This document shows, one piece after another, positions 23,873 through 32,382 of a DNA stretch of 33,191 nucleotides (its first letter is position 1; each line of letters begins with the position of its first letter). The position numbers were made by a program, and so were the translations under genes. The notes under the pieces were generated by a model. It saw nothing but the letters and a program-made list of their open reading frames with translations, made no database searches and had not been told where the DNA came from. The DNA is taken from contig JAEDJV010000012.1 of the NCBI GenBank assembly GCA_016296165.1, positions 1-33,191 on the forward strand. The letters run 5' to 3'. The DNA comes from Oscillospiraceae bacterium. Lineage in GTDB: Bacteria > Bacillota > Clostridia > Oscillospirales > Ruminococcaceae.

Positions 23873-25486
23873 TTATTCAAAAAATTTTGCATACCTGAAA
23901 TCGAGCTGCCCGGAGAACGGAGAAAAAATAATATCCTTTGCGCTTTTTCTCCTGATAAGAAAGATACGCTTATAGAATAACGGAATATACTCACATGAAT
24001 TAAGTATCTCATTTTCAGCCTTACGGTATAAATCATTTATTTCATATTTATCACTAAGAATGACTGATTCCTCAAGAATGTTCATGATACTCTGCGCCTT
24101 GTATCCGTACAAAACAGAATTCACAAAATTATTAAGAAAATAATAAACTGTGCTGTCCTCAGAGGTTACTTCTATAAAAGCCATAAAGTAATCTCCGTTT
24201 TCAAGGCGTGAATAATACTCATCATCTTCAGCATATTCTATTGAAATATACAGTCCCAGATTTTCCTGCCAGTCTTCAACAACTCTGCCTAAAAGACCTG
24301 AATCTGATTTGTTTCTTACGAGAATCCTTATATTATCAGGACATGTACGATAAAAATCCTCTTTCATGCTTTCTGATATTTCCGGTATTTCTTCCGAATA
24401 AAACTGATACTCCCTGTCCGGATTATATTCTCTGTAGTTTACACCGGCATACGTCATACTTCCCGGTACTATTGCATAGGCTGCGTTCAGATTTTCAGAA
24501 TCAAGAGCAGCAAGCTCATCACGTTCAACCGAGAGTGACAGGGCTTTCTTTATTTTTTCATCGACATTGTATTTGCTGTTGAATATTATACCTGCAGAGA
24601 TTGTTTCATAATCTTCTGTGTTATAAATATCCATAAAGGTTTTCTTACGTGCATTTTCTGACACAAGCAACTCGGTTTCTGAATTTTCAAAATTCTCTGC
24701 CAGGGCTGAAACGTTTCTTTCTATGATAAAAGTCAGCATATACGGATATACCCTGTCATACGCTGAGTTATCATAATTTCTCTTCATGTAGATGAGATTA
24801 TCGTTTCCGTATGGATCGTATGACCACTGTGTCATATAAAAAGCTCCGTTTGAAATTACAGATTCGTCATCAAGTCCGTATCTGGCTTTTGTACTCTCAA
24901 AAAACTGCCTGTTACATGGCATTGCAGGAGATGTTGTCAGAAGATACAGAAACTCAGAATTAGGTTCTTCAAGCAAAAAAACAAGTTCTGTATTGTTTAC
25001 TGCATATACACCTAGTTCTGAATAATCCATCTGACCGTCTATAATGGCTCTGGCATTCTTCAGAAAACTGAATTTTTCCCTGTACGGGGATCTGTTTACC
25101 GGATTAAAAATTCTTTTGAACGCATAAACAAAATCATGAGCTGTCACAATCATATCTGTACCGTCATTGCTGTACCAGTGACAGTCATCACGCAGAGTAA
25201 AGCTGTATGTCAGACCATCATCAGACATATGATGGTTTACGGCCACTCCGTAGCAGAGTTCTCCTTCCAGACCGGTAGTCATAAGACCCAGAAACATATT
25301 TTTGATCACCATAAGCGAAGATCTGTCTTCAGCAAGCTGCGGATCAAGATTCTGAGGATTTCCGTACAGAGTGTAGGTAAACGAATGCCCTGCACCGTCA
25401 AATTCATCGTCATCATTACAGCCACACAGAGAAATAAGTGAAAATACAACTGCAATTACAAGCGGGAAAAACTTTATCTTTTTCAT
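23873..25486 (-). CDS. Lipoprotein solute-binding protein, peptide ABC family (SBP_bac_5)
   Basis: 537 residues. A type II signal peptide ends in LISLCGC, giving lipidated Cys23. The mature protein follows the OppA/DppA pattern: TYTLYGNPQNLDPQLAEDRSS, LTYSFTLRDDCHWYSNDGT followed by VTAHDFVYAFKRIFNP, then a central VSNGAFYMTQWSYD, and ALSLSVERDEL. Such proteins bind oligopeptides outside the cell and deliver them to an ABC importer, or act in signalling. No permease or ATPase gene is near, so it is an orphan. Its ATG overlaps the nrdG stop as ATGA, so it is translated with the anaerobic ribonucleotide reductase genes, an odd pairing. Confidence 0.9.
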   Translation of the reverse strand: MKKIKFFPLVIAVVFSLISLCGCNDDDEFDGAGHSFTYTLYGNPQNLDPQLAEDRSSLMVIKNMFLGLMTTGLEGELCYGVAVNHHMSDDGLTYSFTLRDDCHWYSNDGTDMIVTAHDFVYAFKRIFNPVNRSPYREKFSFLKNARAIIDGQMDYSELGVYAVNNTELVFLLEEPNSEFLYLLTTSPAMPCNRQFFESTKARYGLDDESVISNGAFYMTQWSYDPYGNDNLIYMKRNYDNSAYDRVYPYMLTFIIERNVSALAENFENSETELLVSENARKKTFMDIYNTEDYETISAGIIFNSKYNVDEKIKKALSLSVERDELAALDSENLNAAYAIVPGSMTYAGVNYREYNPDREYQFYSEEIPEISESMKEDFYRTCPDNIRILVRNKSDSGLLGRVVEDWQENLGLYISIEYAEDDEYYSRLENGDYFMAFIEVTSEDSTVYYFLNNFVNSVLYGYKAQSIMNILEESVILSDKYEINDLYRKAENEILNSCEYIPLFYKRIFLIRRKSAKDIIFSPFSGQLDFRYAKFFE

Positions 25487-25986
25487 ATCATGTAATCAAC
25501 CGCCTTTCCCTCATCAAGACTCTTTTTACAATCCAGAACACGCTGGTTCGTACTGCCTCTGAATACTGCGTCTATACTCTTTAACTCAGAAATAAACTTT
25601 CCGTCAATGAGAATATCAGTACATTCAAGAAGTTCTGCAAAGTGATTTTCTGAATCTGCATTTTCCAGAAGATACTCAAAAGTATAGCCGGTATAAGTTA
25701 CAATATTAAAATCAGATCTTTTGACCTTAGCAGCTATCTCACAAAGAGGCAAAGGCTGACAGAATGGTTCCCCGCCGCTAAAAGTCACTCCGTCTAAAAG
25801 CGGGTTTTCCTTGATCATATTTATTATCTGATCTGTGTCTTCCGTTCTTCCTCCGTTAAAATCATGTGTCTGCGGATTATGACAGTCTTTACATCTGTGA
25901 GGACATCCCTGTGTAAAGACTGTAAATCTTATTCCGGGTCCATCAACTATAGAATCGTTGGCAGTACCAGCTATCCGAATTTTCAT
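25483..25986 (-). CDS. nrdG: Anaerobic ribonucleotide reductase activating protein (radical SAM)
   Basis: 167 residues. The N-terminal FTQGCPHRCKDCHNPQTHDF carries the CxxxCxxC cluster motif (Cys 28, 32, 35). VTFSGGEPF is the SAM-contact GGE motif. NrdG uses SAM to make the glycyl radical on NrdD. It starts three bases after the nrdD stop; the pairing with NrdD is standard. Confidence 0.97.
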   Translation of the reverse strand: MKIRIAGTANDSIVDGPGIRFTVFTQGCPHRCKDCHNPQTHDFNGGRTEDTDQIINMIKENPLLDGVTFSGGEPFCQPLPLCEIAAKVKRSDFNIVTYTGYTFEYLLENADSENHFAELLECTDILIDGKFISELKSIDAVFRGSTNQRVLDCKKSLDEGKAVDYMI

Positions 25987-25989
25987 ATA

Positions 25990-28314
25990 TTATTCTCCGA
26001 CACCATGTTTAACTCTGTCTTTTTCCTCAGCCTGCTTGGCATTGTTAAACCTGTCAACAGTACCTACCAGATACCCGGTTATACGCCTGATTCGGTCAAA
26101 TCCCTGCAGGTGTTCGTCTTCACGTCTTCCGCATTTAGGACACACATCACCTATAATTCCTGTGTAACCGCACACAGGATCCCTGTCAACAGGATGATTA
26201 ATTGAACCGTAGCCAATGCCTGATTCCTTCATGCATCTTACTACCTTTTCGAATGCTGTGAGATTCTGAAGCGGATCTCCGTCAAGCTCAACATAACTTA
26301 TATGTCCTGCATTGGTAAGAGCATGATAAGGTGCTTCTATCTTTATCTTGTCAAATGCGCTGATTTTGTAGTACACAGGAACGTGGAATGAGTTTGTATA
26401 GTATTCCCTGTCAGTTACGCCTTTAATCTTTCCGTATTTTTTTGCATCCATCTTTACAAATCTGCCCGAAAGACCTTCAGCCGGAGTTGCAAGAAGTGTA
26501 AAGTTCAGTCCTGTTCTCCTGCACTCTTCATCAAGTCGGTCACGCATCCTTGTTACTATCTCCAGACCAAGCTTTCTGGATTCTTCGTCTTCACCATGAT
26601 GTTTGCCGGTTAAAGCAACAAGAGTTTCGGCAAGTCCTATAAATCCTACGGACATCGTGCCATGCTTCAGTACCTCTTCTACTTTATCATTTTCTCCAAG
26701 TTTATCTGAATCTATCCATACACCCTGTCCCATAAGGAAAGGATAATTTTTTACAGTCTTCTGTGCCTGAATTCTGTATCTTTCCATAAGCTGATCTATT
26801 GCAAGATCCATGTAATCATCAAGTGAATCAAAAAAAGCACCAATATTTCTTTCTGATTCGATGGCAAGTCTCGGAAGGTTTATTGATGTAAAGCTTAGGT
26901 TACCTCTTCCGGTAACAATCTCCCTTGACTTGTCATATACATTTCCTATTACACGCGTACGGCATCCCATGTATGCTACTTCTGTATTGTAATCACCTTC
27001 ACGATAATAAGGAATATTAAACGGTGCATCAATAAATGAGAAATTAGGAAACAGTCTCTTGGCAGAAACCCTGCATGCAAGCTTAAAGAGATCGTAGTTA
27101 GCATCTTCAGGATTGTAGTTGATGCCTTCCTTTATCTTAAAAATATGAATAGGGAAGATTGGCGTTTCACCGTTCCCAAGACCTGCTTCGTTGGCAAGGA
27201 GAATATTTTCAATTACCATTCTGCCTTCAGGTGAAGTGTCTGTTCCGTAATTAATTGAACTGAACGGTGTCTGCGCGCCTGCACGACTATTCATAGTATT
27301 GAGGTTGTGAATAAGTGCTTCCATAGCCTGATATGTGGCTCTGTTGGTTTCCCTGAACGAAGCCTTAGCAGTAAAATCCTGTATTTTTTTTGCTGTTTCT
27401 CTGTCAGTATAATTCAAAAGTTTACTCAATTCAGCTTCCTGATATCCGTTATCATTTGCAAGTACAGGCTTAATACCCGTTTCTTTTTCAATATCGGCAG
27501 CGATTGCCTTTGCTGTTTCTGCTGCATTGTCCATACCTGCAAAAAGTTCAAGACATCTTGCAATATTCTGAATATATCTGCTTACATATGTCTTTTTAAC
27601 TCCGCCTGACATCGCATAATCAAAATTTGGAACACTCTGACCGCCGTGCTGGTCATTCTGATTAGACTGAATTGCAATACAGGCAAGCGCTGAATAACTG
27701 GCTATATCATTTGGTTCTCTTAAAAAACCATGACCGGTTGAAAATCCGTTTTTGAAAAGTTTAATAAGATCTATCTGACAGCATGTAGTGGTAAGTGTGA
27801 GAAAGTCAAGATCATGAATGTGAATGTATCCGTCAGCATGTGCCCTGGCATGTTTTCTGTCAAGCACATACATCTCATAGAATTCCTTTGCACTTACAGA
27901 ACCATACTTCAGCATTGTTCCCATAGCTGTGTCGCCGTCAATATTAGCATTTTCGCGCTTAATATCACTATCTTTGGCAGATTTGAAAGTCAGGTCCTTA
28001 AAAACCTTCATAAGACTTGTTTTCATTTCTCTGGAACGTGTTCTCTCGTAACGGTAAAGAATATATGCCTTGGCTGTCTGTGCATGTCCTTCCTCAATAA
28101 GCACCTTCTCAACTATATCCTGAACCTGCTCAACTGTCGGAATTGCCCCTGCATATTTTTCCTCAATAATTTCACAGGCCTTGCAGGCCGTTTCCATAGC
28201 TTCCTGGTAATCATGTCCCCCGATAGACTGTGCTGCTCTGAAAATGGCATTTGCGATTTTTTCGGTATTAAACGGAACTTTTCGTCCATCTCTCTTGACA
28301 ATCTGTGTAATCAA
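25990..28314 (-). CDS. nrdD: Anaerobic ribonucleoside-triphosphate reductase (class III)
   Basis: 774 residues. It makes dNTPs without oxygen using a glycyl radical. Residues about 4-95 are an ATP-cone allosteric domain (IVKRDGRKVPFNTEKIANAIFRAA). The catalytic barrel includes HIHDLDFLTLTTTCCQIDL, NLNTMNSRAGAQTPFSSINYGTD and the VGFIGLAETLVALTG region. The C-terminal zinc site shows only three close cysteines (DPVCGYTG, DVCPKC). The glycyl radical loop is RRITGYLVGT. The start is TTG at 28314, with GGGAG twelve bases upstream, a longer gap than usual; no better start is in frame. A hairpin with an NrdR-box-like core sits 35 bases before the start. Confidence 0.97.
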   Translation of the reverse strand: MITQIVKRDGRKVPFNTEKIANAIFRAAQSIGGHDYQEAMETACKACEIIEEKYAGAIPTVEQVQDIVEKVLIEEGHAQTAKAYILYRYERTRSREMKTSLMKVFKDLTFKSAKDSDIKRENANIDGDTAMGTMLKYGSVSAKEFYEMYVLDRKHARAHADGYIHIHDLDFLTLTTTCCQIDLIKLFKNGFSTGHGFLREPNDIASYSALACIAIQSNQNDQHGGQSVPNFDYAMSGGVKKTYVSRYIQNIARCLELFAGMDNAAETAKAIAADIEKETGIKPVLANDNGYQEAELSKLLNYTDRETAKKIQDFTAKASFRETNRATYQAMEALIHNLNTMNSRAGAQTPFSSINYGTDTSPEGRMVIENILLANEAGLGNGETPIFPIHIFKIKEGINYNPEDANYDLFKLACRVSAKRLFPNFSFIDAPFNIPYYREGDYNTEVAYMGCRTRVIGNVYDKSREIVTGRGNLSFTSINLPRLAIESERNIGAFFDSLDDYMDLAIDQLMERYRIQAQKTVKNYPFLMGQGVWIDSDKLGENDKVEEVLKHGTMSVGFIGLAETLVALTGKHHGEDEESRKLGLEIVTRMRDRLDEECRRTGLNFTLLATPAEGLSGRFVKMDAKKYGKIKGVTDREYYTNSFHVPVYYKISAFDKIKIEAPYHALTNAGHISYVELDGDPLQNLTAFEKVVRCMKESGIGYGSINHPVDRDPVCGYTGIIGDVCPKCGRREDEHLQGFDRIRRITGYLVGTVDRFNNAKQAEEKDRVKHGVGE

Positions 28315-28343
28315 TTTTTACTGCACGCTCCCTTATTTTTCTC

Positions 28344-28382
28344 AAAAACAATACCAAACACAATAATCTGTGTCTGGTATTG
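28344..28382 (-). terminator. Hairpin with T-run just upstream of nrdD; possible NrdR-box core
   Basis: 14-bp arms (28349-28362, 28369-28382, one G-T pair) with a six-base loop, followed on the minus strand by five Ts. It would terminate the SGNH/DUF4358 transcript. Its centre (28358-28373) reads ACACAGATTATTGTGT on the minus strand, close to the 16-bp NrdR box. It lies inside the short gap where the nrdD promoter should be. Confidence 0.65.
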
Positions 28383-28412
28383 ATATATTATGAAAATTAT
28401 TTTTTATTTTAA

Positions 28413-28877
28413 TTAAAATGCCTTTTCTACAGCTTTCTGTGCTGTCTTAGCATCTGCACCAACTATAAGATATATATAATCTCCGTTTGTCTTGATCTCA
28501 CTTTTGCAAAGCTTGTCATATTCAGCAGGCGCATAACTCTGAAGAGTATCCTTGCGGCTCTTTACTCTTGTTTCGAGAGCTGACTGTATCTTTGAAATAT
28601 TTTCGTCAGAAGAAGCCTTAACAAAAACTATCTCGTCAGCAAAAGCCATATTTCCTGCAGCCTCTGCAGCAAAATCCTCGTACCAGCTTTCCTCCAGTTC
28701 ATATGTAAATTTTATGTCTGATCCTTCCACGCTTACAAGTTCTTCAAAAGCAGCTCCGCTTTCCTTAGCAGTTTTCAGAAGATCCTGCGCAGACTCTGCT
28801 GAACCTTTTCCACCGCATGAACACAGAAGCATTCCGCATAAGGCAGCTGCTGATATTAACCCGAATATTTTTTTCAT
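28413..28877 (-). CDS. DUF4358 lipoprotein
   Basis: 154-residue secreted lipoprotein. The signal peptide (MKKIFGLISAAALCGML) ends at lipobox LLCSC with Cys21. The rest matches the DUF4358 pattern: a charged N-part, IVFVKASSDENISKIQSALETRVKSRKDTLQSYAP, and the closing GDYIYLIVGADAKTAQKAVEKAF. I use ATG 28877, with GGAGGAG six or so bases upstream; a longer in-frame reading to 28943 runs into the preceding SGNH gene and has no signal peptide at its start. Family function is unknown, but members often lie beside SGNH/MBOAT surface-modification genes, as here. Confidence 0.88.
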   Translation of the reverse strand: MKKIFGLISAAALCGMLLCSCGGKGSAESAQDLLKTAKESGAAFEELVSVEGSDIKFTYELEESWYEDFAAEAAGNMAFADEIVFVKASSDENISKIQSALETRVKSRKDTLQSYAPAEYDKLCKSEIKTNGDYIYLIVGADAKTAQKAVEKAF

Positions 28878-28899
28878 TTTAGTTCTCCTCCGTTTTCTA

Positions 28900-29856
28900 T
28901 TACTGTACAGTATGACTGAGAATATATTCTCCAAACACATCATAAAGATCTTTTGTCATATGAACTCCGTCTGTGGATGACCTAAGGCATCCGCTTTCGT
29001 TTTTCAGCGACGGATTTACATCAAGGAAATACCACTGATTTTTCTCTGCCATCTTAAGAAGTTCATTGTTGTATGCATCTATATCTGAATTAAGATATTT
29101 GCCGCTTGCTACGTCCGCACGTGTTTCCCTTTCTGCTGTAACGGGCGGAATAGAAATTATATATATACTGGAAGACGGCATTTCAGATGCAACTCTCTGT
29201 ACAAATTCTTCGTACTGAGAAATCATGGTATCCCAGTTTATCCACATGACACCATTTGTTCCCATCATGATATACACGTTTTCAGCTTTTGACGCCTTTA
29301 CGCTGTCTACTGAAATATAGTCATTAATATGCGATATGCTCATTCCATTCTGTGCAAAAACCCTCTCTGGGCTAACTAGTGCATATCCACTCATACCCTT
29401 GATATGTGAATCCCCTATAAACGCACACTTATCATAATAAGTTTTATCCTTTGCTGCAGACTCAGGTACAGGTGCGCCGTAATTATATGTATTGTTTGCA
29501 GGAGCCTCTGTAACAGGAGCAGCCGTTACAGGAACTGTTGTTACTTCTTCAGCAGAAGTTTCAGTAGTAACTGTTTCTGTTTCTGACACAACAGTTTCCA
29601 TTGTGGTTGTTGTGGTGGTACTTGTTACCGCTGTTACTGTTGTTATTGTTGTTGCAGTAACCGCTTCTGTCGTATTAACTGTTGTTTCTGCCGTAGTTTG
29701 CTCTGCAGAAACTGTTTCAGTTATATCATAAACAACCGGATTATCTGAAACTTCTGCGTGAGATTTTTCTTTGTAAGAGTTAAGTTCCTCTTCAACAACA
29801 CAGGAAATATAACTTCCGGCAAATATGACCGACAAAACTGCAGCAGTAACTTTCAT
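28900..29856 (-). CDS. SGNH/GDSL-type hydrolase, membrane-anchored with Thr-rich linker
   Basis: 318 residues. A short N-terminal hydrophobic anchor (1-20) is followed by a Thr/Val-rich, low-complexity stalk (about 48-120) and an SGNH domain. Block I is CAFIGDSH (Ser150), the block III Asn is in MMGTNGV, and block V is DGVHM with the catalytic Asp and His. It likely acts outside the cell as an esterase or acyltransferase on surface glycans. ATG 29856 has no ribosome site; AGGCGG lies five bases before an in-frame ATT (29880), so the true start could be there, adding eight residues. It is paralogous to the upstream gene and separated by 57 bases. Confidence 0.85.
   Translation of the reverse strand: MKVTAAVLSVIFAGSYISCVVEEELNSYKEKSHAEVSDNPVVYDITETVSAEQTTAETTVNTTEAVTATTITTVTAVTSTTTTTTMETVVSETETVTTETSAEEVTTVPVTAAPVTEAPANNTYNYGAPVPESAAKDKTYYDKCAFIGDSHIKGMSGYALVSPERVFAQNGMSISHINDYISVDSVKASKAENVYIMMGTNGVMWINWDTMISQYEEFVQRVASEMPSSSIYIISIPPVTAERETRADVASGKYLNSDIDAYNNELLKMAEKNQWYFLDVNPSLKNESGCLRSSTDGVHMTKDLYDVFGEYILSHTVQ
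29580..29700. repeat. Low-complexity Thr/Val codon tract in the SGNH stalk
   Basis: GTT/GTA/ACA/ACT-type codons dominate, encoding a run of Thr with Val/Ala. It resembles the linker in the scaffoldin at 1134-1172 and likely forms an extended, possibly glycosylated stalk. Confidence 0.7.
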
Positions 29857-29913
29857 ACTGATATTATTAGTATCCGTAATTTTTTCCGCCTTTCGATTTT
29901 TTAGATATGTGTG

Positions 29914-30861
29914 TTATTGTGCAGTATGTGTCAAAATGTAATCAATAAACTTTTCGTAAGTATCTCTGTTAAAATGCATACCGTCACCTGTAACGTCATC
30001 CGGAAGTTTTCCGTTTTCATCCTTGAGTTCCGAGTTAACGTCTACGTACCAGACATCCTTTTCATTTGCAAGTGAAAGAAGTCTCTGGTTAAAAGAATCA
30101 ATCTCAACATTGAGAACCTTGCCGTTTTCTATGGTATCAATCTTCTCCTTCATAGTTCCGACAGGTGTTATGGAAATAATATAAACATCACTATCCGGCA
30201 TCTCAGTCTTTAACTGATCTATAAAATCAGAATATGCACTAAGCATCTTGTCATTATTGTACCATGCAACACCATTGCTTCCAAGGAGAATATAAATATT
30301 TTCCGGCTTTATTGACTTAACCGCATCCATTACAAGAACCGGTGTTTTAAACCTTGGATTTGTAACTTTTTCTTCACCTATAACATCTATTCGGAGTCCC
30401 ACAGAAGCAAGTACATTTTCTGACGGTACAAATTTGTAACCCGAAAGACCTGTTGAAATGGAATCCCCTATGAAAACAGATTTTTCAAGATATGAATCAG
30501 GCTGCCTGTCTGATTCAGGAACAGGATTTTTTGGTGTAGAATTATTTGCTTCGGAGGATTCAGTCTCCTTCACTTCAACTTCATTTTTTTCTGTTACTGT
30601 ATTGCCTTCTGCATCAGTTACGGTATTGCCTTCTGCGTCAGTAACTATAACATTTTCAGTTATCTGACTGACTCCTTCTGATGTATTTGCTGCTGGTTTT
30701 GATGAAAAGTCAAAATTCAGGGCGTATATCATAAAACTTACCACAATGCTTACTAAAAAGAACATCAGTACTATCGAAAGTCTGAATGCACTGTAGCGTC
30801 TTTTTCTTTTTCTTGCTGCCATTCTCTGAGGATTTCTTGGTCTGTTATCCGGCATATCCAT
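29914..30861 (-). CDS. SGNH/GDSL-type hydrolase, single-pass membrane protein
   Basis: 315 residues. A short basic cytoplasmic part (RKRKRRYS) precedes one membrane helix (about 27-47). A polar acidic stalk with two copies of VTDAEGNT (73-88) comes next, then an SGNH domain: FIGDSISTGLSGY (Ser134), ILLGSNGVAWYN and GDGMHFN. It shares the order and most motifs with the downstream paralog (VYIISI, FVPSENVLA/LVSPERVFA, DYILTHTAQ/EYILSHTVQ), so the pair arose by duplication. ATG start with AAGGA seven bases upstream. It has its own promoter. Confidence 0.88.
   Translation of the reverse strand: MDMPDNRPRNPQRMAARKRKRRYSAFRLSIVLMFFLVSIVVSFMIYALNFDFSSKPAANTSEGVSQITENVIVTDAEGNTVTDAEGNTVTEKNEVEVKETESSEANNSTPKNPVPESDRQPDSYLEKSVFIGDSISTGLSGYKFVPSENVLASVGLRIDVIGEEKVTNPRFKTPVLVMDAVKSIKPENIYILLGSNGVAWYNNDKMLSAYSDFIDQLKTEMPDSDVYIISITPVGTMKEKIDTIENGKVLNVEIDSFNQRLLSLANEKDVWYVDVNSELKDENGKLPDDVTGDGMHFNRDTYEKFIDYILTHTAQ
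30593..30640. repeat. 24-bp tandem repeat (two copies) in the SGNH stalk
   Basis: Two adjacent 24-base units (30593-30616, 30617-30640) differ at two bases and encode VTDAEGNT twice; a third, partial unit follows. In-frame, so the stalk length may vary between strains. Confidence 0.85.
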
Positions 30862-30915
30862 TTTCCTTTCCTTAAAAACACTAGTCTTTCTCTACGAAAA
30901 ATCACATCAATATTA

Positions 30916-30944
30916 ATTATACTATAAAACGAATTTCATTTCAA
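30916..30944 (-). promoter_or_regulatory. Promoter of the SGNH-SGNH-DUF4358 unit
   Basis: Minus-strand TTGAAA (30939-30944), a 17-base spacer and TATAAT (30916-30921). It lies in the 119-base gap after the maturase gene. Confidence 0.82.
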
Positions 30945-30980
30945 TACAGAATATTGTTTTCAGGAAAAAATTTTGAATTA

Positions 30981-32339
30981 TTACAGAAAATCGGCTGCTT
31001 TTAGCATTATTGCACATTCAAGACGTTTTTTCTGAAGCTGACATGAAAATTTGTGAGCTGCGTAAATATCTCCGTTATACATATAGTTATTTGCATTGCA
31101 GCCACCGCTGCAGTAAAATTTTGCCCAGCATTTTTTACATTCAGGTTTTTTATAAACATGTGCCTCTGCGAATTTTTTCTTTATTTCCCTGTCAAATGTT
31201 CCGTCATATATATTTCCCATCTTAAAATCTTTTTCGTTTACAAATCTGTGGCATGGAAATATGTCTCCGTCAGGAGTAACAGCAATATATTCATTTCCGC
31301 AGCCACATCCCTTAAGCCGTTTATGGACGCATGACTCCATATTGATATCAATCATAAAATGGAAAAAGTCAAGGTGTTTACCCTGTTTTTCATTTTCAAG
31401 AATTTTTACTGCAATCTTTTCATATTCCTTAAAAATCTTCGGAAGATTTATCTCTGTGAGGGCATACGGTTCGGAAGGATCGGCAATAACCGGTTCCACC
31501 GATATCTTACTGAATCCTTCATCAAAAAGGCTCATAACATCTTCAGAAAAATCCGGATTATACTTTGTAAAAGTGCCTCTTATATAATAGTCCCTGTTCT
31601 CTCTGGCGTTTACAAGTTTCTTAAACTTAGGCATAATTTCATCATATGTACCTGTTCCGTCGGTTTTTTTGCGAACTCTGTCGTTTACTTCCCTTCTTCC
31701 GTCAATGGAAAGGACTACATTTGACATCTCGGAATTGATAAAATCAATTTTCTCATCATCAAGAAGTACTCCGTTTGTGGTCATCGTGAACTGAAATGTT
31801 TTTCCTGTACCAGCCTCTCTGCTTCGTCCGTACTCTGTAATCTGCTTTACAACATCAAAATTTACAAGCGGTTCTCCCCCAAAAAAGTCAATTTCAAGAT
31901 CCTTTCTGTCCCCGGAATTTTCTATAAGAAAATCAATAGCTTTTTTTCCGGTTTCTGCAGACATGAGTTTCCTTCCGCCACCAAAATTTCCTGTTGAAGC
32001 AAAACAATAATCACATCTTAGATTGCAGTCGTGTGATACATTAAGGCATATTGTTTTAAGAGGAACATCTGTGTCATTATCGGAAAACTGTTCAAGCCTG
32101 TCCTCGCTGAAAAGTATATTTTCGTGATAGGCTTCAACAACTTCATCGAAACATGTCTCGATATCTTCTCTTTTATAGAATCTTGATAATTTAGAAATGA
32201 CGTTTTCAGGGCATTTTTCAGAAAACGGCGGTTCTATATTATCAAGTATGTCATATGTAAGATCGTCAACAACATGCACCCCTCCGCTATTGACATCAAG
32301 GACTATATTATACCCGGCCAGCTTGTATTTGTGTATCAT
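30981..32339 (-). CDS. scfB: SCIFF peptide maturase (radical SAM/SPASM)
   Basis: 452 residues from ATG 32339 (MIHKYKLAGYN), which has GGAAGG upstream. A longer reading to 32396 would run into the hairpin. The N-terminal ~90 residues are a peptide-recognition-type domain. The radical SAM core has CNLRCDYCF (Cys 105, 109, 112), FFGGEPL as the GGE motif and MTTNGVLL. The SPASM region has C-rich segments for extra 4Fe-4S clusters: CVHKRLKGCGCGNEYIAVTPDG, FPCHRF, and CKKCWAKFYCSGGCNANN. It forms thioether bridges from Cys to non-alpha carbons in the SCIFF precursor (ranthipeptide class; CteB of Clostridium thermocellum). The precursor gene lies just upstream. Confidence 0.95.
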   Translation of the reverse strand: MIHKYKLAGYNIVLDVNSGGVHVVDDLTYDILDNIEPPFSEKCPENVISKLSRFYKREDIETCFDEVVEAYHENILFSEDRLEQFSDNDTDVPLKTICLNVSHDCNLRCDYCFASTGNFGGGRKLMSAETGKKAIDFLIENSGDRKDLEIDFFGGEPLVNFDVVKQITEYGRSREAGTGKTFQFTMTTNGVLLDDEKIDFINSEMSNVVLSIDGRREVNDRVRKKTDGTGTYDEIMPKFKKLVNARENRDYYIRGTFTKYNPDFSEDVMSLFDEGFSKISVEPVIADPSEPYALTEINLPKIFKEYEKIAVKILENEKQGKHLDFFHFMIDINMESCVHKRLKGCGCGNEYIAVTPDGDIFPCHRFVNEKDFKMGNIYDGTFDREIKKKFAEAHVYKKPECKKCWAKFYCSGGCNANNYMYNGDIYAAHKFSCQLQKKRLECAIMLKAADFL

Positions 32340-32382
32340 AAAAAGCCTTCCTTCCACAAAAAATAATATAAAGAATATGAAA

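Noticed and set aside
27814..28383. Plus-strand open frame of 189 codons, Cys/Phe-rich
   Set aside because: Antisense to nrdD and running through the hairpin; composition reflects the reverse of nrdD codons.
28878..28943. 22-codon N-terminal extension of the DUF4358 gene
   Set aside because: It overlaps the upstream SGNH gene, and the ATG at 28877 has both a strong ribosome site and a lipoprotein signal peptide directly after it.
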